Source: Streptococcus sanguinis
Lineage (GTDB): Bacteria; Bacillota; Bacilli; Lactobacillales; Streptococcaceae
Reading direction: 5' to 3'
NCBI GenBank assembly: GCA_013378335.1
Contig: CP040556.1
Coordinates: 558,001-622,000, forward strand
DNA length: 64,000 bases
The translations under genes were made by a program, and so were the position numbers. The first letter of the stretch is position 1. Each line of letters begins with the position of its first letter. Of this stretch, positions 1 to 9,155 are shown piece after piece. Under the pieces are notes generated by a model. The model did not search any database. It saw only the letters and a program-made list of their open reading frames with translations, and was not told the origin of the DNA.

Positions 1-2
1 AA

Positions 3-458
3 GAAAATGCAAAACGGCTGGGCTTGGCAGATAAAATCACTACTAAAAAGCTAGACGCAACCAAGGTATTTGAGACTTTTGGCCCAGATGCTTTCGATAA
101 AATCCTGGTGGACGCTCCTTGCTCTGGTATTGGCTTAATTCGCCGCAAACCAGATATAAAATATAATAAAGAAAATGCAGATTTTGAGAATTTACAAAAA
201 ATTCAGCTAGATATACTAGACAGCGTTTGTCAAAGTCTACGTAAAGGTGGTATAATAGCTTATAGTACTTGCACGATTATGGCCAAAGAGAATTTTGAGG
301 TTGTCGAAAAATTTTTGGCCAGTCATCCGAATTTTGAGCAAGTCTTATTAGATCATGAAAGAAAAGATATCGTCAAAGACGGCTGTATCTTGATTACGCC
401 GGAATTATATGAAAGCGACGGATTTTTTATCAGTCAATTTAGGAAGATATCGGAATAA
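3..458 (+). CDS. rsmB: 16S rRNA m5C methyltransferase RsmB, C-terminal part (left edge truncated)
   Basis: This is the catalytic C-terminal part of the RsmB/Sun enzyme that methylates cytosine 967 of 16S rRNA using S-adenosylmethionine. The frame is open through the left edge, and the residues before the first ATG (ENAKRLGLADKI) continue the family, so the gene is cut by the window and that ATG is internal. Visible motifs are DAPCSGIG (motif IV) and YSTCTI (motif VI), whose Cys is the nucleophile in this family. It ends 18 bases before phpP on the same strand; rsmB-phpP-stkP is the usual streptococcal order and suggests cotranscription. Confidence 0.93.
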   Translation, partial: ENAKRLGLADKITTKKLDATKVFETFGPDAFDKILVDAPCSGIGLIRRKPDIKYNKENADFENLQKIQLDILDSVCQSLRKGGIIAYSTCTIMAKENFEVVEKFLASHPNFEQVLLDHERKDIVKDGCILITPELYESDGFFISQFRKISE

Positions 459-476
459 GAGGAGGAAACTGACAGT

Positions 477-1217
477 ATGGAAATTTCATTATTAACAGAT
501 GTTGGTCAAAAGCGTACAAATAACCAAGATTATGCCAATCTTTTTGTGAATCGGGCGGGCAAGACCCTGATCATCTTGGCAGATGGTATGGGCGGTCACA
601 GAGCTGGAAACATTGCCAGCGAAATGGCTGTGACAGACTTAGGAGCTGCCTGGGTTGATACACAGATTGATTCGGTGAATCAAGTACGTGAATGGTTTGC
701 GGAGCATTTGGAAGAGGAAAATCAGCGCATTCATCAATTTGGTCAAGATGAAGAATACAAGGGCATGGGCACGACTTTGGAAGCCTTGGCTATCATTGAT
801 AATCAAGCCATCTATGCCCATATCGGCGATTCTCGCATTGGCTTGATCCGCGGTGATGAATACCGCCAGCTGACTAATGATCACTCGCTTGTTAATGCTT
901 TATTGAAAGCTGGACAGATTACTCCAGAAGAAGCAGAGCGTCATCCGCAGAAGAATATCATTACCCAGTCTATTGGTCAAAAAGACGAAGTACAGCCTGA
1001 CTATGGCATGATTACCTTGGAAGATGGTGACTACCTTCTGCTCAACAGTGATGGTCTGACTAATATGATTTCAGACAGTGAAATTTGTGACATTGTCACC
1101 AGCGACATCAGCCTGTCTGAAAAAACACAAACCTTAATTCGCTTTGCCAACAATGCTGGAGGACTGGATAACATCACAGTTGCTCTGGTTCGCTTTGACA
1201 AGGAGGATAAGGCATGA
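477..1217 (+). CDS. phpP: PP2C-type Ser/Thr protein phosphatase PhpP (Stp1)
   Basis: A 246-residue cytoplasmic metal-dependent phosphatase that reverses phosphorylation by the neighbouring StkP kinase. All PP2C signatures are present: [11 protein letters not shown] near residue 8, the metal-binding [10 protein letters not shown] near residue 36, [11 protein letters not shown] near residue 117, a SIGQ segment near 165, and the late [10 protein letters not shown] motif. Length is normal for the family. A strong GAGGAG ribosome site precedes the ATG. Its stop overlaps the stkP start (ATGA), so the two opposing enzymes are translationally coupled. Confidence 0.96.
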   Translation: MEISLLTDVGQKRTNNQDYANLFVNRAGKTLIILADGMGGHRAGNIASEMAVTDLGAAWVDTQIDSVNQVREWFAEHLEEENQRIHQFGQDEEYKGMGTTLEALAIIDNQAIYAHIGDSRIGLIRGDEYRQLTNDHSLVNALLKAGQITPEEAERHPQKNIITQSIGQKDEVQPDYGMITLEDGDYLLLNSDGLTNMISDSEICDIVTSDISLSEKTQTLIRFANNAGGLDNITVALVRFDKEDKA

Positions 1218-3064
1218 TTCAAATCGGCAAAATCTTTGCCGGGCGATATAAAATCATCAAGCAGATTGGCCGCGGAGGCATGGCAGATGTCTATCTGGCC
1301 AAGGACTTGATTTTGGATGGTGAGGAAGTTGCGGTAAAGGTTCTTAGGACCAATTACCAGACAGATCCTATTGCTGTTGCACGCTTCCAGCGGGAAGCCA
1401 AGGCGATGGCTGACTTGGACCATCCGCACATCGTTCGGATTACTGATATTGGAGAAGAAGACGGCCAGCAGTATCTGGCTATGGAATACGTGGCAGGTCT
1501 TGACCTCAAGCGCTATATCAAAGAGAATTCTCCGATTTCAAATGAAGAAGCAGTCAGAATCATGGGACAAATCTTGCTGGCGATGCGCTTGGCGCATACA
1601 CGCGGTATTGTCCATCGTGACCTGAAACCACAAAATGTCCTCTTGACCCCAGATGGCAATGCCAAGGTAACAGACTTTGGGATTGCGGTGGCCTTTGCGG
1701 AGACAAGTCTGACTCAGACTAACTCAATGCTAGGCTCAGTTCATTATCTATCGCCTGAGCAGGCACGTGGCTCTAAAGCAACTGTTCAGAGTGATATTTA
1801 TGCGATGGGGATTATTTTTTATGAGATGCTGACTGGTCATATCCCTTATGATGGGGATAGTGCCGTTACGATTGCCCTGCAGCATTTCCAAAAGCCGCTG
1901 CCATCCATCATTTCTGAAAATCCTAATGTGCCTCAGGCCTTGGAAAATGTCGTCATTAAGGCAACAGCCAAAAAACTGACGGATCGCTATCAGTCGGTTG
2001 CAGAGATGTATGTTGATTTGTCCAGCAGCTTATCCTATGAGCGCCGTAATGAAAAGAAATTAGTCTTTGATGATGTAGCGAAAGCAGACACCAAGACCTT
2101 GCCAAAAATCTCACCTGTACCTCAGCCAGCAGTTCCACCTGTTAAGCCAACTCCGGCTAAAACGGAAGCGGATGAAATTAAGGAAGAGACATCTGATGCG
2201 GTTAAGAAAGCTCCAAAGAAACGCCGTTTGAGAACGCGTTACAAGGTTCTTTTCTTTGCTATCCTATTGGTTTTGGCCGCCTTTGTCGTCCTTCTCTATA
2301 ACAGCCCGTCCAACACCAGCGTGCCAGATGTTTCTGGCCAGACTGTAGCAGAGGCTCGCTCCGCTATTGAAGCTAAGAAGCTGGTTGTCGGAGAGGAAAA
2401 GGAAGAATACAGCGACAATGTCGAATCCGGCAAAGTCATTAAAACTGATCCACAGGCCAACAGTCAGCGCCGCGAAGGCAGCAAGATTGACCTGATTATC
2501 TCCAAGGGACCCAAGACCTTTGTCATGGAAGATTATGTCGGTCAGGCAAAATCAGCCGTAGTTGAAAATCTGAAAACAAACTATAATGTTTCTGAGAAAT
2601 TGATTGAGATTGTTGAGGAGGAATCGGACGAGTACGAGCCAGGTCAGGTCATTCGCCAGTCTCCGGCAGCTGGTTCGACCTATGATTTGACTTCTAATCA
2701 TAAGATCAAGCTGACAGTGGCGAAAGCAGTGACTAGTGTGGCCATGCCTGACTTTGGCAGCATGCAGTACACCTACGCTAATGCACGTTCTTACTTGATT
2801 CAAATGGGAATTTCTTCGTCTCGAATTGAGCGAGTTGTTGACCGTTCGGTCACTTCGACTCAGGCAGACTTGGTAACTTCCCAGTCACCAGCGGCAGGTC
2901 AGACAATTGACCTCAAGTCTAATGAAAAAATCACTCTTTATGTGACTGAAGCAACGACACCATCATCATCTAGCTCGTCATCCTCATCTAGCAGTTCAAA
3001 GAGCAGTTCATCGTCTGATGATGAAAGTCATTCTAGTAGTTCTAGTTCTTCAGAACATCAATGA
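1214..3064 (+). CDS. stkP: Ser/Thr protein kinase StkP with three PASTA domains
   Basis: A 616-residue membrane kinase that senses cell-wall fragments and controls division and peptidoglycan synthesis. The kinase domain (about 10-275) has the glycine loop [12 protein letters not shown], the VAVKVL lysine, [11 protein letters not shown] and a Thr-rich activation segment ([11 protein letters not shown]). A basic Pro-rich linker leads to one membrane helix at about 344-364. Outside it are three PASTA repeats starting near 370, 437 and 507 ([24 protein letters not shown]). The last about 35 residues are almost pure serine, a spacer that could reach into the wall. The pneumococcal protein has four PASTA repeats, so this one is one repeat shorter. 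A 13-bp stem terminator follows. Confidence 0.96.
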   Translation: MIQIGKIFAGRYKIIKQIGRGGMADVYLAKDLILDGEEVAVKVLRTNYQTDPIAVARFQREAKAMADLDHPHIVRITDIGEEDGQQYLAMEYVAGLDLKRYIKENSPISNEEAVRIMGQILLAMRLAHTRGIVHRDLKPQNVLLTPDGNAKVTDFGIAVAFAETSLTQTNSMLGSVHYLSPEQARGSKATVQSDIYAMGIIFYEMLTGHIPYDGDSAVTIALQHFQKPLPSIISENPNVPQALENVVIKATAKKLTDRYQSVAEMYVDLSSSLSYERRNEKKLVFDDVAKADTKTLPKISPVPQPAVPPVKPTPAKTEADEIKEETSDAVKKAPKKRRLRTRYKVLFFAILLVLAAFVVLLYNSPSNTSVPDVSGQTVAEARSAIEAKKLVVGEEKEEYSDNVESGKVIKTDPQANSQRREGSKIDLIISKGPKTFVMEDYVGQAKSAVVENLKTNYNVSEKLIEIVEEESDEYEPGQVIRQSPAAGSTYDLTSNHKIKLTVAKAVTSVAMPDFGSMQYTYANARSYLIQMGISSSRIERVVDRSVTSTQADLVTSQSPAAGQTIDLKSNEKITLYVTEATTPSSSSSSSSSSSSKSSSSSDDESHSSSSSSSEHQ

Positions 3065-3073
3065 TAAAAGACT

Positions 3074-3112
3074 ATTCCTTTTAAGCTTTCTGGCTTGAAA
3101 GGAATGTTTTTT
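3074..3112 (+). terminator. Rho-independent terminator after stkP
   Basis: Perfect 13-bp stem (3074-3086 with 3093-3105), 6-base loop, then a T run. It ends the rsmB-phpP-stkP transcript and separates it from liaFSR. Confidence 0.9.
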
Positions 3113-3208
3113 TCTTTTTTGCTGGACAAATTTCCCCATTTCATGCCTTGGACGGAGGATTTTTGGTTTAATTTTGTTAAAATAGGAAAGTAGAGAAAGG
3201 AAACGGCT

Positions 3209-3904
3209 ATGTGGAAGGTTCAATTATTTGTCTTTGTTGAAATAGTCTTATTATCCATGGCATTGGTTACCATGTTGGCAGCTGATTTTTCACGAGTTGT
3301 CATTATCTTGGTCCTTTTTTTGCTGCTGCTCTATTATTACTTCGGCAAGCAAAAAGGGAATTTTCTGCTGGTTGCTTCCATGATTATGCTGTTTTTCATT
3401 ATTATGCTCAATCCCTACGTCATTGCTGCCCTTTTATTTGCGCTTGTTTATGGGATGATTGTGGCCTACCCTTATATCTATAAGGAAAATCAAGAAACCC
3501 ATCTCGTTTACGAAGAAGATGTGGAAATTCAGAGTGAAAAAAATCGCTGGTTGGGGGACCTGCAGCATTTTTCTAAGGACAGCTGCCAATTCCACGATAT
3601 CAATCTTTTGCGTATCGTTGGGAAAGACACCATTCATTTGGAAGACGTGATTTTGGTCAACCATGATAATGTCATTGTCATTCGAAAGGGGTTTGGCGAT
3701 ACCAAGATTATTGTGCCACTGGATGTGGAAATTCAGCTGCAAATCAATACTCTTTACGGGGAGCTGAACTTTCTGCATCATCCATCTCGCAAGCTGCGTA
3801 ACGAAACCATTTCGCTGACGACACCAGACTATAAACGAGCCAATAAGACAGTGAAGATAGTCCTCGTCAGCTTCTTAGGAAATGTGGAGGTTGTCAGAAA
3901 GTGA
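3209..3904 (+). CDS. liaF: LiaF-like membrane protein, cell-envelope stress sensing
   Basis: A 231-residue membrane protein of the LiaF/VraT family, known as an inhibitor of the LiaS histidine kinase in the absence of cell-wall stress. The first about 95 residues are four closely packed hydrophobic segments. The rest is a soluble beta-rich LiaF C-terminal domain (from about WLGDLQHF, with repeated VI/IV strands such as NVIVIRKGFGDTKIIVPLD). An AAAGGA site precedes the ATG. Its last four bases overlap the GTG start of the following histidine kinase gene, giving the conserved liaF-liaS-liaR order. Confidence 0.9.
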   Translation: MWKVQLFVFVEIVLLSMALVTMLAADFSRVVIILVLFLLLLYYYFGKQKGNFLLVASMIMLFFIIMLNPYVIAALLFALVYGMIVAYPYIYKENQETHLVYEEDVEIQSEKNRWLGDLQHFSKDSCQFHDINLLRIVGKDTIHLEDVILVNHDNVIVIRKGFGDTKIIVPLDVEIQLQINTLYGELNFLHHPSRKLRNETISLTTPDYKRANKTVKIVLVSFLGNVEVVRK

Positions 3905-4919
3905 AGAAATCAAATTATTTTCTCATTCTCCTCTATACTTTCTTTGTCTTATTTATTATCTTTCATTATATTTTTAATATTTTTGATTTCACTTGGCAGG
4001 AGCTCTTTAATGATTTGGAGCTGTTGCAGTCTTTTGTGTTCTTTGTTGTGATTATCGGTTTATCACTGACCATTCTGATTGTGATTGCGGCCCGCTTGAT
4101 ACAATATCTGTCGGTAGCCCATGTGCAAAAAAATCTTCGGCATTTGCTAGATGGACGGAGGCTGGAGCCGACAGACCAACCCGAGCTGGATCGCTCTTTA
4201 CATCAGCTCGAGAGAAGGCTGCACCGTCTGACAGAGAATCTCCAAAAGTCTGAAAATCAAACCCTGCAGACAGAAGAGAAAATTATCGAAAAAGAACGGC
4301 GGCGGATTGCGCGTGATTTGCACGATACTGTCAGTCAGGAATTATTTGCAGCCATATGATTCTTTCAGGAGTGGCTGGAAATGTAGAACGGCTCGATGGA
4401 CAAAAACTGCAAAAGCAGCTCAAGGGGATTGCAGATATTCTGGATACAGCCCAGAAGGATTTGCGGATTCTCCTGCTCCACCTGCGACCTACAGAGTTGG
4501 AAAATAAGACTCTGGTCGAAGGTATGGATGTAATTATCAAGGAGCTGACTGATAAAAGCGATATTGATGTTCACTTCAATCATCAGGTTGGGCATCTACC
4601 CAAACAGATGGAGGAGCATGTCTTCAGAATCATGCAGGAAATTATCAACAACACACTGCGGCATGCTCAAGCCAGTCGGCTGGATATTTACCTCTATCAG
4701 GCACCTAATGAACTTAAAATCAAGGTATCTGATAATGGCGTTGGTTTTGATCCGCTGGCTCAGGATGAACTCAGCTACGGCTTGAAAAATATGGAAGACC
4801 GTGTACGGGATATGGCGGGCACTTTTAAGCTTTTGACAGCCCCCAGAAAAGGCCTTTCTATTGAAATCACGATACCTTTACTAGAAGGAGAAGATCATGA
4901 AGATATTGTTAGTGGATGA
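3901..4919 (+). pseudogene. liaS: LiaS-type sensor histidine kinase, split by a one-base deletion
   Basis: NarL-family sensor kinase for cell-wall stress, present as two frames. The first (3901-4359, GTG start, good GGAGG site) encodes two membrane helices (about 7-27 and 45-69), a helical linker and the phosphoacceptor H-box ARDLHDTVSQELFAA, then stops at TGA. The second (4356-4919) resumes at once with MILSGVAGNVERL and carries the rest of the dimerisation domain and the ATPase domain (N-box IINNTLRHA, G-box DNGVGFD). Family members read QELFAA-S-MIL across this point, so a single missing base near 4354 explains the split. The two frames overlap as ATGA, so coupled synthesis of two half-proteins is possible. 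A sequencing error cannot be excluded. Confidence 0.82.
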
Positions 4920-5529
4920 CCACCAGATGGTCAGATTGGGATTGAAAAGTTATCTGGAACTGCAAGATGATATAGCAGAAGTATCTGAAGCAGTCAATGG
5001 TAAAGAAGGAGTTGAGCAGGCTTTGGCAAGTCGTCCGGATGTGATTATCATGGATATCGTCATGCCTGAGATGAATGGGATTGAAGCGACACTGGCCATT
5101 TTAAAGGAGTGGCCGGAAGCAAAGATTCTGATTTTGACTTCTTATCTGGATAATGAAAAAATCTATCCTGTTCTGGATGCAGGCGCTCATGGATACATGC
5201 TCAAGACTTCTAGCGCTGAAGAAATTCTCCGTGCTGTCAAAAAAGTGGCCAAGGGAGAATTTGCCATTGAAACAGAGGTCAGTAAGAAAGTGGAGTATCA
5301 TCGTAACCATATCGAGCTCCATGAGGATTTGACCGCTCGTGAGCGTGATATTTTAGGGCTGTTAGCCAAGGGTTATGAGAATCAACGGATTGCAGATGAG
5401 CTTTTTATTTCCCTCAAAACGGTCAAGACTCATGTCTCAAACATCCTGTCTAAACTGGAAGTGAGCGACCGTACTCAGGCAGTTGTTTATGCTTTTCAGC
5501 ACCATCTTGTCCCACAAGAAGACTTTTAA
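4897..5529 (+). CDS. liaR: LiaR/VraR-type response regulator
   Basis: A 210-residue NarL/FixJ-family response regulator, partner of LiaS. The receiver domain (1-120) has the acidic pocket DDHQM, the phosphorylatable Asp in DVIIMDIVMPEMNG, the Thr/Ser of ILTSY and Lys of MLKTSS. The LuxR-type HTH (about 140-205) shows LTARERDILGLLAKG and ISLKTVKTHVSNILSKL. A GAAGGAG site lies inside the end of liaS, which it overlaps by 23 bases. It is intact although its cognate kinase gene is split. Confidence 0.95.
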   Translation: MKILLVDDHQMVRLGLKSYLELQDDIAEVSEAVNGKEGVEQALASRPDVIIMDIVMPEMNGIEATLAILKEWPEAKILILTSYLDNEKIYPVLDAGAHGYMLKTSSAEEILRAVKKVAKGEFAIETEVSKKVEYHRNHIELHEDLTARERDILGLLAKGYENQRIADELFISLKTVKTHVSNILSKLEVSDRTQAVVYAFQHHLVPQEDF

Positions 5530-5532
5530 TGG

Positions 5533-5538
5533 TATAAT
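5533..5538 (+). promoter_or_regulatory. Extended -10 promoter element upstream of the HAD/PPIase gene
   Basis: TGGTATAAT lies just after the liaR stop and 30 bases before the next ATG, with no convincing -35 box. This would give the HAD/PPIase and S1 genes their own start. Confidence 0.6.
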
Positions 5539-5568
5539 AGAAAAGATTAAGATTGGACAAGGGGAGAT

Positions 5569-6969
5569 ATGGACGCAAAATTAAAGTATAAGGCAAAAAA
5601 GATAAAAATTGTCTTTTTCGATATAGATGATACCCTGCGGGTCAAGGATACAGGTTTTATCCCAGACTCTATCCAGACAGTTTTCAAGCAGTTGAAGGAC
5701 AAAGGGATTTTGACGGGTATTGCGTCTGGACGAGGAATGTTTGGTGTCGTGCCGGAGCTGAGAGCTTTGCAGCCAGACTTTTTCGTTACTCTGAACGGAG
5801 CCTATGTCGAAGACAGCAAAGGAAAGGTGATTTCTCAGACGGTTATCCCATCCGATAGAGTGACATCCTATATTGCTTGGGCTCAGGAGGAAGGGATTGA
5901 CTATGGTCTGGTCGGCAGCCATGGAGCAGCCTTGTCCAATCGAAATTCTCTGATTTCAGAGGCCATTGATGTGGTTTATCCAGATTTGCCTGTAAATCCA
6001 GACTTTCATTTAGACAAGGATATTTATCAGCTTTGGACCTTTGAAGATAGAGGAGATAGCCTGCAGCTGCCAGAGGCGTTAGCGGAGCATCTGCGTTTGG
6101 TTCGCTGGCATCCTCATTCGTCAGATGTTGTACCGACAGAAGGTTCCAAGGCAGCCGGAGTTTCCAAGGTTGTCGAACATCTGGGCTTGAAACCTGAAAA
6201 TGTCATGGTTTTTGGCGACGGACTCAATGATTTAGAATTGTTTGACTATGCAGGAATTGGCATTGCCATGGGCGTTTCCCATGAGGAACTGCGAAAAAGA
6301 GCAGATTATATTACAAAAACAGTAGAAGAAGACGGTATTTTTGCCGCTTTAGAGGAGTTAGGTATGGTAGAAAAAGAATTACATTTTCCGCAAGTAGAAC
6401 TTGCAGCAGCAGAAGGTCCAAAAGCGACTATCAAGACTAATCATGGGAACATGAAAATTCAGCTGTTTCCAGAACAGGCACCAAAAACAGTTGCTAACTT
6501 TATTGGACTTGCTAAAGAAGGATACTATGACGGTGTGATTTTCCACCGCATTATTCAGGACTTTATGATTCAGGGTGGTGATCCTACTGGTACCGGTATG
6601 GGCGGTCAGTCTATCTATGGCGAGAAATTTGAAGATGAGTTTTCACCTGAGTTATACAATATTCGTGGGGCTCTTTCCATGGCAAATGCTGGGCCGAATA
6701 CTAACGGCAGTCAATTCTTCATTGTTCAAAATAAAGATCTTCCTTATTCAGCTAAGGAATTGAGCCGCGGCGGCTGGCCTGAAGCTATCGCTGAAGTCTA
6801 TGCCAGCCAGGGAGGAACACCGCATTTGGATCGGCGCCACACTGTCTTTGGTCAGCTGGCTGATGAAGCCTCCTATCAAGTTTTGGACAAGATTGCAGCT
6901 GTTGAGACGGGTGCGATGGACAAGCCGGTGGAAGATGTTGTGATTGAGACAATTGAGGTAGAAGACTGA
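5569..6969 (+). CDS. Fused Cof-type HAD phosphatase and cyclophilin peptidyl-prolyl isomerase
   Basis: A 466-residue cytoplasmic bifunctional protein. Residues about 10-265 form a Cof/HAD-IIB phosphatase with the nucleophile motif FDIDDTLR, a TGIASGRG segment and the metal motif [13 protein letters not shown]. Residues about 280-466 form a cyclophilin with [34 protein letters not shown] and [10 protein letters not shown]. The linkage is in frame with no stop or start signal between the halves; the fusion is established in streptococci. The HAD substrate cannot be deduced. GGGGAG precedes the ATG, and the stop overlaps the next gene as TGATG. Confidence 0.94.
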   Translation: MDAKLKYKAKKIKIVFFDIDDTLRVKDTGFIPDSIQTVFKQLKDKGILTGIASGRGMFGVVPELRALQPDFFVTLNGAYVEDSKGKVISQTVIPSDRVTSYIAWAQEEGIDYGLVGSHGAALSNRNSLISEAIDVVYPDLPVNPDFHLDKDIYQLWTFEDRGDSLQLPEALAEHLRLVRWHPHSSDVVPTEGSKAAGVSKVVEHLGLKPENVMVFGDGLNDLELFDYAGIGIAMGVSHEELRKRADYITKTVEEDGIFAALEELGMVEKELHFPQVELAAAEGPKATIKTNHGNMKIQLFPEQAPKTVANFIGLAKEGYYDGVIFHRIIQDFMIQGGDPTGTGMGGQSIYGEKFEDEFSPELYNIRGALSMANAGPNTNGSQFFIVQNKDLPYSAKELSRGGWPEAIAEVYASQGGTPHLDRRHTVFGQLADEASYQVLDKIAAVETGAMDKPVEDVVIETIEVED

Positions 6970-7331
6970 TGAAAATCGGTGATAAATTAAAAGGCAAAAT
7001 CACTGGGATTCAGCCTTATGGAGCTTTTGTTGAGCTAGAAAACGGAACGATTGGCCTGATTCATATTTCAGAAATTCGTCCGGGTTATATTGAAAATATC
7101 CATGATAGCGTAAAGATTGGCCAGCAAGTCTTGGTACAGGTTGTGGACTATGATGAATTTTCTGGGAAGTCCAGTCTATCCATGCGGACCCTAGAAGAAG
7201 AAAAGCACCGCCTTCCTAGACGCCACCGCTTTTCAAACGACCGCTGTAAAATTGGTTTTGAGCCTTTAGGCAGACAGCTGCCTATCTGGATCAAAGAGGC
7301 AAAAAAATTCTTAAAAGAAGAAAAGGTTTAA
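6969..7331 (+). CDS. cvfD: S1-domain RNA-binding protein (CvfD / YugI family)
   Basis: A 120-residue protein whose first about 70 residues are one S1 RNA-binding domain (GDKLKGKITGIQPYGAFVELENG, then GLIHISEI and VGQ-type VKIGQQVLVQVVDYD). The tail is basic and short. Members of this family, such as pneumococcal CvfD, act as RNA-binding post-transcriptional regulators or general-stress proteins. The gene starts on the stop of the HAD/PPIase gene (TGATG) and is followed by a strong hairpin, so the two form one unit. Confidence 0.85.
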   Translation: MKIGDKLKGKITGIQPYGAFVELENGTIGLIHISEIRPGYIENIHDSVKIGQQVLVQVVDYDEFSGKSSLSMRTLEEEKHRLPRRHRFSNDRCKIGFEPLGRQLPIWIKEAKKFLKEEKV

Positions 7332-7366
7332 AAAATATCCTGTTCCATAAGAGAACAGGATATTTT
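7332..7366. terminator. Bidirectional terminator between cvfD and cysK
   Basis: Perfect 14-bp stem (7332-7345 with 7353-7366) with A-rich and T-rich ends, so it can work in both directions for these convergent genes. Confidence 0.85.
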
Positions 7367-7437
7367 GCTTGGATAGAATTGCTATTCAATTCATAGCCGA
7401 CTGCTAAGTTGAAATGGACATGTTTTTCAAAAAAATA

Positions 7438-8367
7438 CTAAGCATCAAATTCATAGAGAGCGGTAGACAGGTAGCGTTCGCCGTTATCAGGTGCCAGAGC
7501 AAGGACTTTCTTGCCAGCTCCTAGTTTTTTCGCTACTTCAATAGCTGCGAAAATAGCAGCAGCAGATGAAATCCCCACTAAGAAGCCTTCCTGACCGCCA
7601 ATATAGCGTCCGAATTCCAGTGCTTGATCAGAAGTTACGCGGACAATCCCATCATAGGCTGCTGTATCTAAGGTCTCTGGAATGAATCCAGCTGAAAGTC
7701 CTTGGATTTTGTGAGGACCTGGCTTCTCACCAGAAAGGATAGCAGATTCGTCTGCTTCAACTGCGTAGGTTTGGATGTTCGGATTAACTTTTTTGAGGGC
7801 GTGAGATACACCGGAAATAGTTCCACCAGTTCCGACACCGCCAACAAAGGCATCCAGTCCAGTTTCACCGAAAGCAGCGATGATTTCTGCTCCTGTTGTT
7901 CGTTCGTGAACCTCTGGATTGGCCGGGTTGTTAAACTGCAGCGGCAGCCAGCCATTTCGTTCTTGGGCGATTTCTTGTGCTTTTGCAATAGCACCTTTCA
8001 TTCCCTCGCTACCCGGAGTCAAAACTAGCTCTGCCCCATAGGCTTGAATAATCTTGCGACGCTCCACACTCATGGTCTCTGGCATAACGATGACAACCTT
8101 GTAGCCTTTGGCTGCACCGACCCAAGAAAGACCAATACCGGTATTTCCGCTGGTTGCTTCAACGATAGTATCGCCAGGCTTGATAAGGCCATCGCGTTCA
8201 GCCGCCTCAATCATGCTGAGAGCAATCCGATCTTTAACAGAAGAGCCAGGATTGAAAGCTTCTAACTTCACATAAACCTCAGCGGCTCCTTCTGGAACCA
8301 AGTTGTTCAATTTGACAATGGGAGTTTGCCCAATTAATTCTGTAATATTTTGATAAATACGTGACAT
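7438..8367 (-). CDS. cysK: Cysteine synthase A (O-acetylserine sulfhydrylase)
   Basis: PLP enzyme that makes cysteine from O-acetylserine and sulfide. I chose the ATG at 8367 (MSRIYQN, 309 residues) over the one nine bases upstream, because the GAGG site is only one base from the upstream ATG but 10 bases from this one. Signatures: PLP-lysine segment GSSVKDRIA near residue 42, substrate loop TSGNTG near 70, and the phosphate-binding [10 protein letters not shown] near 175. Single-gene unit with its own promoter. Confidence 0.95.
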   Translation of the reverse strand: MSRIYQNITELIGQTPIVKLNNLVPEGAAEVYVKLEAFNPGSSVKDRIALSMIEAAERDGLIKPGDTIVEATSGNTGIGLSWVGAAKGYKVVIVMPETMSVERRKIIQAYGAELVLTPGSEGMKGAIAKAQEIAQERNGWLPLQFNNPANPEVHERTTGAEIIAAFGETGLDAFVGGVGTGGTISGVSHALKKVNPNIQTYAVEADESAILSGEKPGPHKIQGLSAGFIPETLDTAAYDGIVRVTSDQALEFGRYIGGQEGFLVGISSAAAIFAAIEVAKKLGAGKKVLALAPDNGERYLSTALYEFDA

Positions 8368-8400
8368 AGGATACATACCTCAATATAATTTAATAGAATT

Positions 8401-8429
8401 AGTATAAAATGAAACAAGCGCTTTGTAAA
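8401..8429 (-). promoter_or_regulatory. cysK promoter with palindrome in the spacer
   Basis: On the minus strand TTTACA (8424-8429) and TATACT (8401-8406) are 17 bases apart. The spacer holds a near-palindrome, ACAAGCGCTTTGT (8414-8426), with the AAGCGCTT core seen in many CcpA (cre) sites. A regulator bound there would block the polymerase; which one is inference. Confidence 0.6.
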
Positions 8430-8435
8430 ATATAA

Positions 8436-8460
8436 AAAAGCTATGAGAGCCATAGCTTTT
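8436..8460 (-). terminator. Terminator of the yigZ-type gene
   Basis: 10-bp stem (8436-8445 with 8451-8460), followed on the minus strand by a T-rich stretch just past the stop of the YigZ-family gene. Confidence 0.8.
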
Positions 8461-8467
8461 CTTTATG

Positions 8468-9100
8468 TCAAAACGTCAAGGGGACTTCTACTTGGCGCAG
8501 TCCTTGATCCACCATCTCCAATTTGCCCTTAAAAAACTCAGTCAGTTTATCTTTGAGCAGTTCTCCTTCACCTTTGTCAACGAAAAGAAGAGTGGAGACA
8601 GTATCAGTAAATTCAGTATCGTATTCAGCAAGATTTTCTGCCTTGAGAAAATTCGCAAAATCCTGATATTGGCTGTAAGACAGTTTTAGGCGCAGGCCAG
8701 CCTGTTCTTTTATTTCAACCAGTCCAATCTCCTTAATAGCCAGAGCAACACTGCCGGCATAAGCTCGAATCAGACCGCCAGCTCCTAGTTTAATACCGCC
8801 AAAATAGCGAGTAACCACAACGCAAAGATTGGTCAAGTCGTGCTTCTCTAAGACTCCCAGCATAGGGACTCCGGCTGTTCCGCTGGGCTCCCCATCATCA
8901 CTGGTCCGCTTAATATCGCTCTTTTCTCCAATGATAAAGGCAGAGCAGTTATGGGTAGCCTTGTAATGTTCTTTTTTTATAGTAGCTATAAAAGCGCGAG
9001 CCTCTTCCTCGGAGTAAACTCTTTTCACATGGCAGATAAAGCGGGATTTTTTAATTTCCTCTTGAACCAGGCCATCTTCTTTAATTGTCTTAAATTCCAT
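8468..9100 (-). CDS. YigZ/IMPACT family protein
   Basis: A 210-residue cytoplasmic protein of the YigZ/IMPACT family. The conserved N-terminal domain has the usual signatures: KKSRFICHVKRV near residue 18, the SDDGEPSGTAG loop near 67 and VVVTRYFGGIKLGAGGL near 95. The C-terminal part is a ferredoxin-like YigZ domain. Eukaryotic relatives control Gcn2 and bacterial members may bind nucleic acid or the ribosome, but no enzymatic role can be read from the sequence. Divergent from comFA, with 55 bases between the two starts; this neighbourhood is common in streptococci. Confidence 0.9.
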   Translation of the reverse strand: MEFKTIKEDGLVQEEIKKSRFICHVKRVYSEEEARAFIATIKKEHYKATHNCSAFIIGEKSDIKRTSDDGEPSGTAGVPMLGVLEKHDLTNLCVVVTRYFGGIKLGAGGLIRAYAGSVALAIKEIGLVEIKEQAGLRLKLSYSQYQDFANFLKAENLAEYDTEFTDTVSTLLFVDKGEGELLKDKLTEFFKGKLEMVDQGLRQVEVPLTF

Positions 9101-9140
9101 AACTATATTTTACAAAAAAAGATGAATTTTGCCAAAAAAT

Positions 9141-9148
9141 TACGAATA
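9141..9148 (+). promoter_or_regulatory. com-box (ComX/sigma-X -10 element) of comFA
   Basis: TACGAATA, the exact consensus of the late-competence promoter, lies 7 bases before the ATG of comFA. This ties comFA-comFC to natural transformation. The spacing puts the transcription start almost on the start codon. Confidence 0.85.
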
Positions 9149-9155
9149 TATAAGT

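Noticed and set aside
9129..9155. In-frame TTG start for comFA, nine codons upstream
   Set aside because: It lies before the com-box, so it would not be transcribed from that promoter, and family members align from the ATG at 9156.
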